Below the pieces are notes generated by a model. The model saw nothing but the letters and a program-made list of their open reading frames with translations, did not search any database and was not told the DNA's origin. Below, piece after piece: positions 1 through 5,231 of a stretch of DNA of 5,231 nucleotides. The DNA is from Actinomycetota bacterium (GTDB lineage: Bacteria; Actinomycetota; Actinomycetes; Actinomycetales; Microbacteriaceae): NCBI GenBank assembly GCA_009704705.1, contig WLDR01000108.1, forward strand, positions 1 through 5,231, written 5' to 3'. The position numbers were made by a program, and so were the translations under genes. Numbering within the stretch: the stretch's first letter is position 1; each line of letters opens with the position of its first letter.

Positions 1-968
1 ATCTTGGTGGCTTCGTCAGCGTCGAACGCTTCTTGAGCCTGCTCGATGAGCGTGAGGATGTCACCGAGGTCGAGAATTCGGCTCGCCATGCGGTCGGGGT
101 AGAACGGCTCGAACTCGTCGAGACCTTCACCGGTGGATGCGAACAGAATCGGGCGACCCGTGCTCGAGACAACCGAAAGTGCGGCACCACCGCGGGCGTC
201 ACCGTCGAGCTTCGAGAGAACGACACCCGTGAAGTCGACACCCTCCTGAAACGCCTTGGCCGTGGCAATCGCATCCTGACCGATCATCGCGTCGATGACG
301 AACAGAACCTCGTCGGGGTTCGTCGCCTTGCGAATCTCGGATGCTTGCTTCATCATCTCGGCGTCAACGCCGAGTCGGCCGGCTGTGTCGATGATGACGA
401 CGTCGTGAACCTTATCGATGGCGTACTTGATCGACTGCTTGGCGACCTTGACCGGGTCGCCCACGCCGTTGCCCGGCTCGGGAGCGAACACCGCGACGCC
501 GGCCTTCTCGCCGACGACCTGTAGCTGGTTAACCGCGTTCGGGCGCTGGAGGTCACACGCGACGAGCAGAGGAGTGTGCTTATCTTTCGCCAAATACTTG
601 GCGAGTTTGCCGGCGAGGGTGGTCTTACCCGCGCCCTGCAGACCCGCGAGCATGATGACCGTCGGTGGCTTCTTTGCGAATTCGAGCCGGCGCTGTTCGC
701 CACCGAGAATCGTGACCAACTCGTCGTTGACGATCTGCACGACCTGCTGAGCGGGGTTCAACGCTTTGCTGACATCGTCACCGAGGGCGCGCTCGCGAAC
801 GCGGCCGGTGAAGTCTTTGACCACCTCGAGCGACACGTCAGCGTCGAGCAGAGCGCGTCGAATCTCGCGAACCGTGCCGTCCACGTCGGCGGGCGAGAGC
901 TTGCCCTTGCCGCGAAGGTTCTTGAGCGACTCGGTTAAGCGCGAAGAGAGGTCTGAGAAGGTTGCCAT
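1..968 (-). CDS. ffh: Signal recognition particle GTPase Ffh (SRP54), N and G domains; C-terminus cut off by window edge
   Basis: Ffh binds signal peptides emerging from ribosomes, together with the small SRP RNA, and delivers them to the membrane receptor FtsY in a GTP-dependent way. The frame opens with ATG at 968-966 and stays open to the left edge, giving 322 complete codons. The N domain covers about residues 1-90, with the typical ALLDADV motif at 39-45. The G domain covers about 100-295: P-loop GLQGAGKT at 109-116, DTAGR at 194-198, SKLD (G4 guanine-specificity motif, Ser in place of the usual Thr) at 252-255, DARGG at 257-261 and STGEG at 278-282. The linker GDILTLIEQAQEAFD (302-316) leads into the methionine-rich M domain, which lies outside the window; family members are usually 450-550 residues. 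The start matches the usual Ffh N-terminus (MATF...NLRGKGKLS) although no Shine-Dalgarno sequence precedes it. Codon 11 (936-938) is TTA, the only TTA codon I found in the three genes. It lies 46 bases after ftsY, probably in the same transcript. Confidence 0.97.
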   Translation of the reverse strand, partial: MATFSDLSSRLTESLKNLRGKGKLSPADVDGTVREIRRALLDADVSLEVVKDFTGRVRERALGDDVSKALNPAQQVVQIVNDELVTILGGEQRRLEFAKKPPTVIMLAGLQGAGKTTLAGKLAKYLAKDKHTPLLVACDLQRPNAVNQLQVVGEKAGVAVFAPEPGNGVGDPVKVAKQSIKYAIDKVHDVVIIDTAGRLGVDAEMMKQASEIRKATNPDEVLFVIDAMIGQDAIATAKAFQEGVDFTGVVLSKLDGDARGGAALSVVSSTGRPILFASTGEGLDEFEPFYPDRMASRILDLGDILTLIEQAQEAFDADEATK

Positions 969-994
969 AGCGCGTTCAGTTTATTCGACGCGCT
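969..994 (-). promoter_or_regulatory. Inverted repeat directly before the ffh start codon (possible translation-controlling hairpin)
   Basis: The arms are perfect 7-base complements, 969-975 (agcgcgt) and 988-994 (acgcgct), separated by 12 bases. In the transcript the 3' arm ends at the base just before the ffh AUG, so a folded stem would lie where the ribosome must bind. No purine-rich Shine-Dalgarno sequence is visible in the loop or arms. The first three bases of its 5' arm (992-994) also belong to the neighbouring hairpin at 992-1010, so both cannot form fully at once. A regulatory role is inference; GC-rich 7-base arms can occur by chance. Confidence 0.35.
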
Positions 995-1010
995 GGTCGT
1001 TTCGACCAGC
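992..1010 (-). promoter_or_regulatory. Strong short hairpin or dyad in the ftsY-ffh gap
   Basis: This is a perfect 8-base inverted repeat (gctggtcg at 992-999, cgaccagc at 1003-1010) with a 3-base centre. It begins four bases after the ftsY stop codon in the direction of transcription. The stem is GC-rich and would be stable in RNA. No run of T follows on the transcribed side (the next bases read GCGTCGAATAAA), so it does not look like an intrinsic terminator. It could be an mRNA processing or stability element, part of a structural switch with the 969-994 repeat, or a DNA-binding dyad. Its structure is clear, its function is not. Confidence 0.55.
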
Positions 1011-1014
1011 TTGC

Positions 1015-2025
1015 CTAATCAACGAGTTGTGCCGCGAACGCGACCGGGCTGAACCCGGAAAGGTCACCCAAGCCCTCACCCGTGCCGACGAGCTTGACGG
1101 GGATACCCGTGCGCTCCTGCACGGCAAGTACAAAGCCGCCCTTGGCCGAGCCGTCGAGCTTGGTGAGCACCAGGCCCGTTACGCCGGCGTGCTCGAGGAA
1201 CGCATCCGCCTGGGCGAGGCCGTTCTGACCTGTGGTTGCATCGAGCACGAGCAGAACCTCCGACACGGGCGTCTGTTTTTCGATCACGCGGCGAATCTTG
1301 GTGAGCTCATCCATCAGTCCGCTCTTGGTTTGCAGGCGACCGGCCGTATCGACGATGACAATCTCGGTGCCGTTTGTCTTGGCGAACTCGACCGTTTGAA
1401 ATGCGACGGATGCGGGATCCTGGCCATCCGCTTGCGGACGCACGACCTCGACTCCAGCCCGCTCGGCCCACGTGGCGAGTTGGTCGACCGCGGCCGCGCG
1501 GAATGTGTCGGCCGCACCGACGACAACCGAGCGCCCCGCAGACGAAATGAATTTGGCGAGCTTGCCGATCGTAGTTGTTTTGCCCACCCCGTTGACACCG
1601 ACGACGAGAATGACGGCCGGGCGTTCACTGAGCTTGAGCGTGGTGTCGAACTTCGACAGGCGCTCTTCGAGCAGTTCGCGAAGCAGGCGAACGAAGTCGT
1701 CTGAGTCGCTCACGCCGTTCTTTGCCACGGCCACGCGCATCGCGTCGACGAGCTGCTCGGCAACATCCGGCCCGAAGTCGGCGCCAAGCAGAGTGTCTTC
1801 GAGGTCTTCCCACGTCGACTCGTCCATCTTGGACCGACGACCCAGACGTGGGGCCTTAGCGGGCTTAGGGGCCTTGGGCGCTTTTGCCGGCTTCGGCAGT
1901 TTGGCCGGTTGTGGCTCCTCGACAATCTCGGCTTCGGGCTCGTCGGCCGCAGATTCCTCCGGCACCGACTCGTCGCGGCCGAACATGCCTTTGAGCTTCG
2001 AGCCCAGCGACCACTTCGATGCCAT
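1015..2025 (-). CDS. ftsY: Signal recognition particle receptor FtsY (complete, 336 residues)
   Basis: FtsY is the membrane-associated SRP receptor; it forms a GTP-bound pair with Ffh, and mutual GTP hydrolysis releases the ribosome to the Sec translocon. The protein starts with a short basic amphipathic stretch (MASKWSLGSKLKGMFGR, 1-17) that resembles a lipid-binding helix rather than a transmembrane segment. An acidic stretch (about 18-38) and a Lys/Pro/Ala stretch (40-60) follow. The N domain runs from about 64 to 130. The G domain has P-loop GVNGVGKT at 143-150, DTFRAAA at 173-179, DTAGR at 226-230, DATTGQN at 262-268, TKLD at 288-291 and GTGEG at 314-318. The order and spacing are those of FtsY, and DTFRAAA with DGSAKGG separates it from Ffh. 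The ATG at 2025-2023 is supported by an AGGG eight bases upstream and by the sensible N-terminus. The stop is TAG. The gene sits 27 bases after smc and 46 before ffh. I see no cysteine in the protein. Confidence 0.98.
   Translation of the reverse strand: MASKWSLGSKLKGMFGRDESVPEESAADEPEAEIVEEPQPAKLPKPAKAPKAPKPAKAPRLGRRSKMDESTWEDLEDTLLGADFGPDVAEQLVDAMRVAVAKNGVSDSDDFVRLLRELLEERLSKFDTTLKLSERPAVILVVGVNGVGKTTTIGKLAKFISSAGRSVVVGAADTFRAAAVDQLATWAERAGVEVVRPQADGQDPASVAFQTVEFAKTNGTEIVIVDTAGRLQTKSGLMDELTKIRRVIEKQTPVSEVLLVLDATTGQNGLAQADAFLEHAGVTGLVLTKLDGSAKGGFVLAVQERTGIPVKLVGTGEGLGDLSGFSPVAFAAQLVD
1846..1908 (-). repeat. Lys-Pro-Ala repeat segment within FtsY
   Basis: Residues 40-60 of FtsY are built from Pro, Ala and Lys. 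KPAKAP occurs twice nine residues apart (45-50 and 54-59; bases 1876-1893 and 1849-1866). The two copies use different synonymous codons, so the repeat is older or is kept at protein level rather than being a fresh DNA duplication. It follows an acidic stretch and precedes the conserved NG core, so it probably acts as a flexible, positively charged linker that could touch lipids or RNA. The repeat is seen in the sequence; the role is inference. Confidence 0.7.
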
Positions 2026-2033
2026 GAGAGAAA

Positions 2034-2037
2034 CCCT
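2034..2037 (-). promoter_or_regulatory. Weak Shine-Dalgarno site for ftsY
   Basis: The transcript reads AATAGGG followed by TTTCTCTC and the ATG of ftsY, so an AGGG core lies eight bases before the start. It is the only purine-rich element in the 27-base gap after the smc stop codon, and it decides the start at 2025. Translation is probably also helped by ribosomes ending smc nearby, which is inference. Confidence 0.55.
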
Positions 2038-2052
2038 ATTCGCGAGGACCGA

Positions 2053-5000
2053 TTACGCCGGTACCGACTCGGACGGCTGGGCGTCTTTCTCGCCGTCTTT
2101 TTGTGCCACACGCTGTCCGACCACGGCCGAGACACCGTCCTGGCGCATCGACACACCGTAGAGAGCATCCGCGATTTCCATCGTGCGCTTTTGGTGCGTG
2201 ATCACGATGAGCTGGCTCGACGCGCGCAGCTCCTCAAAGATGGTGAGGAGTCGACCGAGATTGGCGTCGTCGAGTGCGGCCTCGACCTCATCGAGAATGT
2301 AGAACGGGCTGGGGCGCGCCTTGAAAATAGCAACGAGGAACGCGACCGCGGCGAGTGACCGCTCACCACCCGAGAGCAGTGAGAGGCGGTCGATTTTCTT
2401 TCCTGCCGGCTTGACCATCACGTCAACACCCGTGGTCAATATGTCGTCGGGGTCGGTCAGCGTGATGCTGCCCTGACCACCGGGGAACAGAATCGGGAAC
2501 ACGTCGGTGAATGCGCGCTTGACGTCGTCGAATGCGGCCGCGAACACCGTCTGCATGGTCGAGTCGACCTCGTCGATGATCGTGAGCAGGTCTTTGCGCG
2601 TGTTGTCGAGGTCTTTGAGTTGCTCGGTCAAGAACTGGTGACGCTGTTCGAGCGCGGCAAACTCTTCGAGAGCCAGCGGGTTCACACGACCGAGCTGACC
2701 GATCTTGCGTTCGGCGCGCGTGAGACGGGCTTCTTGCTCGGCGCGAACATACGGCGTGGTGGATGCGCCGTCAGAGGCTCCCTCGCCGTCGCCCTCTCCG
2801 TCAGCCGACTCGACCGGTATGCCGACCCCGGGTCCGTACTCGGCAATGAGCACGTCTTCGTCGAGACCGAGATCGGTGGCGGCACGTTCGAGCAGACTCG
2901 AGAGGTGCATCTTCTTTTCGTAAATCTGAAGTTCGAGTCCGTGCACGTTCTCGGTGATCTGCGCGAGACGCTCGCGCAGCTGTGATTCTTGAACGCGAAG
3001 TCCCGAGAGCTTTTCGTTCAGTTCGGTGCGATCGGCCTCGCGCTGAGCAAGTCGAACCCGCGCCTCACTGACGGAACGGTCGATTGACGCGAGCACGAGT
3101 GGCAGGTCTTCGGCAACGGCGGTGGCCGCATCCATCTGCTGACGCCGAATCACCATTCGGCGAGCAGTCTCTTCAGCGGCCTGGCGGTCTGCCTCGAGCT
3201 GCTGGCGCAGGCTCTCAACACGAAGCTCTTCGGCACGCACACGTTCGCGGGCCGTCTCGAGGTGAAGACGCGCTTGCACCTCAGCCTCACGCAGGCGCTC
3301 AAGGTCAGCCAGTGCACCATCACGAATCGCCGCATCGAGCACCGGTCGTGGTTGCGATTCGCGCGCCGACAACTCTGCGGTGGCCGACTCGGCTTCGGCC
3401 TGCACCTGCGCGAGCTGCTCGTTGGCGTGGGCGAGTCCTTCTTCGATGCGCACGAGTTCGGCGTCCGCAGCTTCGGCTTGCACGCGTGCGCGGTTCAACG
3501 CTTCACTGCGCTGAGCCAATTGGGCGTCAAAGTCGCGCAATGATTTCAGCGCTGCGGTCGAACGCTCCTTGGCCGCTTCGGCAACACCGCGCTGGTCAGC
3601 GAGAGCGAAGCGAGACGAATCAATCAGTGCAACGACCTCGTCGAGTCGGGTGGCAGCGACGTCGCGCTCGGCCACGAGCTCGATGCGGCTCTGCTTCTTG
3701 GCCGATCCACCGCGCAAGACGTAACGGGTCAGCACGTCTCCGTCGCGAGTGATGACCGTGACGTCGTCAGAAATTTTGGCGAGAGCGCCCTTCCACGCGG
3801 CACGGGCGGCATCGAGGTCGTCGGCAATCAGAGTGTGTGCGAGCAAGGCCATCACTCCGTCGGGTGCGGTGACCACGTCGGCGGCAGGCGTCAGCCCCGG
3901 GATGCTCGGCAGCTTGGCGCTCACCGCGCCGCCACCGGCGGCGACCACGAGTTCGACGCGACCGAGGTCGTCTCGTCGTGCGCTGGTCATGGCGTTGACA
4001 CCCGAGTCGATGTCGTCGGCCAGAACGGCATCCGACAGCGAGCCGAGCGCAGCAGCGATCGCCGACTCAAACCCCGGCGTGACCGACACGTGTTCGGCGA
4101 CGAGGCCGCGAATGCCCGAGAGCTTGGCGGCAACAACGGCCGACGATCCGTCGCGCTGATCGAGGGCCATCGTGAGCGCGCCCGTGCGACCCTGTAGCGA
4201 GTCGCGCTCGCGTTCGAGCGAGTGCAGCGAGTCGCGAAGTTCGTCGAGAAGCGCATCCGCAGCAACGACCGCTGCCTGAGCCTGCTCGTACGTGTCATTG
4301 AGCGCGGTCGCACCCGCGTCGGTCATCGATTCGCTTTCGGCAAGTGCGAGCGTTGAACGGGCCTGGTCGCGACGTTCACGTGCGGCGTCAATCGAGTTCT
4401 GCTGGCGTTCCATGTCGGAGCGCACACCGGCGAGTCGGGCATCCGCCGCGTCGCGCTTGCCGCGCAACGTGTTCAGGTCGAGATCGTATTGAGCGACGAG
4501 TGCCGACTGCGCGGCGATTTGCTCATCGATTGCATCGAGGGCAGCGCGGGCAGCGATTGTCGCCTCGCCCGACCCCTTCCACGCGGTTTCGGCTTCACCG
4601 ATGGTGGCGCGCAGGCGTTCGACTTCGGCGTCGCCTGCCTCGATCATCGCAGGCGTCACACCCGAACCGAGCGGGGTCGCCTCAGAGTCAGCGCCGAGGA
4701 ACGACAGGCGCTGATTGGCCAGTGTGTAAAGACCGCGCAGGCGCTCTTGCATCGACTCGAGCGCAAACACGAGTCGGCGAGCGACATCAACGTCATCGCC
4801 CGACTGGTCAGCCTCGATGTGACGAATCTGCAGCACCGCACGCTCGAGCTGCTCTTGCAGAACAATGCGCTCGGTGTGACGTTCGCTCTCGGTCTGGTTG
4901 TGAATGTCGAGGGTTGCGCGCAGGGCGACCACGTCGTCGGCGAGGATGCGGGCGCGCGCATCCCGAAGTTCAGCCTGAATCGACTGCGCCTCGCGAGCCA

Positions 5001-5231
5001 CCTCGGCCTGCGCACCGAGCGGCTTCAGCTGGCGACGAACCTCGCCGGCCAAGTCACTGAGTCGCGTGAGGTTGGCCTGCATCGCGTCGAGCTTGCGAAC
5101 CGTCTTTTCTTTGCGACGGCGGTGCTTGAGAATTCCGGCAGCTTCTTCGATGAATCCGCGACGATCTTCGGGGCCGGCGGCGAGCACGTCGTCGAGTCGA
5201 CCCTGACCGACGATGACGTGCATCGCACGGC
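2053..5231 (-). CDS. smc: Chromosome segregation ATPase Smc (condensin), 5' end missing beyond window edge
   Basis: Smc forms a ring-shaped dimer with ScpA and ScpB that extrudes and aligns DNA loops for chromosome compaction and segregation. The frame is open to the right edge; two codons (Arg-Ala) precede the first Met codon at 5223-5221, and that Met is internal, because the Walker A head segment expected ~110 residues earlier is absent. Counting that Met as 1: Q-loop IVGQG at 4-8, N-terminal head exit with RRGFIEEAAG and KLDAMQANL at 21-53, first coiled coil to about 350, hinge about 366-507 ending in LRGGS, second coiled coil about 510-790, an acidic Gly/Ser-rich linker about 804-823, then the C-terminal head with signature LSGGE at 950-954, Walker B FYILDEVEAALDD at 974-986 and switch His1010 in VITHQ. 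It ends in TAA. At 1058 visible residues, the full protein should be about 1200, normal for the family. No cysteine is seen. All visible ATPase motifs are intact, so it should be functional. Confidence 0.98.
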   Translation of the reverse strand, partial: RAMHVIVGQGRLDDVLAAGPEDRRGFIEEAAGILKHRRRKEKTVRKLDAMQANLTRLSDLAGEVRRQLKPLGAQAEVAREAQSIQAELRDARARILADDVVALRATLDIHNQTESERHTERIVLQEQLERAVLQIRHIEADQSGDDVDVARRLVFALESMQERLRGLYTLANQRLSFLGADSEATPLGSGVTPAMIEAGDAEVERLRATIGEAETAWKGSGEATIAARAALDAIDEQIAAQSALVAQYDLDLNTLRGKRDAADARLAGVRSDMERQQNSIDAARERRDQARSTLALAESESMTDAGATALNDTYEQAQAAVVAADALLDELRDSLHSLERERDSLQGRTGALTMALDQRDGSSAVVAAKLSGIRGLVAEHVSVTPGFESAIAAALGSLSDAVLADDIDSGVNAMTSARRDDLGRVELVVAAGGGAVSAKLPSIPGLTPAADVVTAPDGVMALLAHTLIADDLDAARAAWKGALAKISDDVTVITRDGDVLTRYVLRGGSAKKQSRIELVAERDVAATRLDEVVALIDSSRFALADQRGVAEAAKERSTAALKSLRDFDAQLAQRSEALNRARVQAEAADAELVRIEEGLAHANEQLAQVQAEAESATAELSARESQPRPVLDAAIRDGALADLERLREAEVQARLHLETARERVRAEELRVESLRQQLEADRQAAEETARRMVIRRQQMDAATAVAEDLPLVLASIDRSVSEARVRLAQREADRTELNEKLSGLRVQESQLRERLAQITENVHGLELQIYEKKMHLSSLLERAATDLGLDEDVLIAEYGPGVGIPVESADGEGDGEGASDGASTTPYVRAEQEARLTRAERKIGQLGRVNPLALEEFAALEQRHQFLTEQLKDLDNTRKDLLTIIDEVDSTMQTVFAAAFDDVKRAFTDVFPILFPGGQGSITLTDPDDILTTGVDVMVKPAGKKIDRLSLLSGGERSLAAVAFLVAIFKARPSPFYILDEVEAALDDANLGRLLTIFEELRASSQLIVITHQKRTMEIADALYGVSMRQDGVSAVVGQRVAQKDGEKDAQPSESVPA
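2780..2803 (-). repeat. 12-base tandem duplication in the Smc linker
   Basis: Bases 2780-2791 and 2792-2803 are adjacent 12-base units that match at 10 of 12 positions. In frame they encode DGEG twice (Smc fragment residues 808-815), inside a longer run of Asp, Gly, Glu and Ser between the second coiled coil and the conserved PYVRAEQE segment. The unit length is a multiple of three, so copy changes keep the frame. It looks like a replication-slippage duplication in a tolerant loop. Confidence 0.65.

Noticed and set aside
33..524. A 163-codon plus-strand open frame opposite ffh
   Set aside because: It is the complement of the conserved Ffh G domain; its Asp/Arg/Leu-rich composition follows from reading GC-rich codons backwards.
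992..1010. Intrinsic transcription terminator after ftsY
   Set aside because: The hairpin is strong but no T-rich run follows in the direction of transcription, and ffh starts only a few bases later.
969..1030. Internal promoter for ffh in the ftsY-ffh gap
   Set aside because: A TTGATT-like hexamer occurs near 1018-1023 on the minus strand, but no -10-like hexamer lies at a suitable distance, so it is not supported.
766..1704. A 312-codon open frame on the plus strand across the ffh start and ftsY
   Set aside because: It lies antisense to two genes with unmistakable protein motifs and resembles no known family. Long antisense frames are expected where third codon positions are GC-rich.
755..3504. 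A 12-base direct repeat (ggttcaacgctt) near 755-766 and near 3492-3503
   Set aside because: About one shared 12-mer pair is expected by chance in 5 kb; both copies lie in coding sequence with different protein contexts.
3084..3752. A 222-codon plus-strand open frame opposite smc
   Set aside because: It is strongly Arg/Ala/Pro-rich with no recognisable domain and lies antisense to the Smc hinge end and second coiled coil.
4344..5060. A 238-codon plus-strand open frame opposite smc
   Set aside because: It has very high Arg content, no motif, and lies opposite the Smc first coiled coil; it is a composition artefact.
5221..5223. The Met codon at 5223-5221 as the true smc start
   Set aside because: The frame continues open to the edge with Arg-Ala before it, and the Smc Walker A head must lie upstream; MHVIVGQG is the internal Q-loop region.

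Overview
The window carries three housekeeping genes, all on the minus strand, in the order smc, ftsY, ffh when read in the direction of transcription (from high to low coordinates). Base composition is roughly 60% GC, third codon positions are mostly G or C, and the predicted proteins are rich in Ala, Asp, Glu and Val. The gene order and the wording of the conserved motifs (for example the Smc Q-loop stretch, the Ffh end of the G domain, and the Smc segment before the C-terminal head) fit a high-GC actinobacterium. The best match from memory is the family Microbacteriaceae, but this is recognition by eye and not a database result.

Layout: positions 5231 to 2053 hold smc without its first ~140 to 145 codons, which lie beyond the right edge. 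A 27-base gap with a weak Shine-Dalgarno sequence follows. ftsY runs complete from 2025 to 1015. A 46-base gap (969-1014) holds two overlapping inverted repeats. ffh runs from 968 off the left edge, so its RNA-binding M domain is missing. About 98% of the window is coding. There is no stretch over 300 bases without a gene, and I see no RNA gene, mobile element, CRISPR array, attachment site or origin.

Functionally, Ffh (SRP54) and FtsY are the two partner GTPases of co-translational protein targeting: Ffh with 4.5S/scRNA captures signal sequences on ribosomes, and FtsY receives the complex at the membrane. Smc is the condensin ATPase that organises and helps segregate the chromosome. Their clustering is a common conserved arrangement; no direct biochemical link is implied. 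The short gaps suggest one transcript. Any promoter for the cluster must lie beyond the right edge.

I find no new biological system here. The points most worth checking are the pair of mutually exclusive hairpins in front of an ffh start that lacks a Shine-Dalgarno sequence, a strong excess of the hexamer GGATGC/GCATCC over GGACGC/GCGTCC, and a small tandem duplication that lengthens a flexible linker in Smc.
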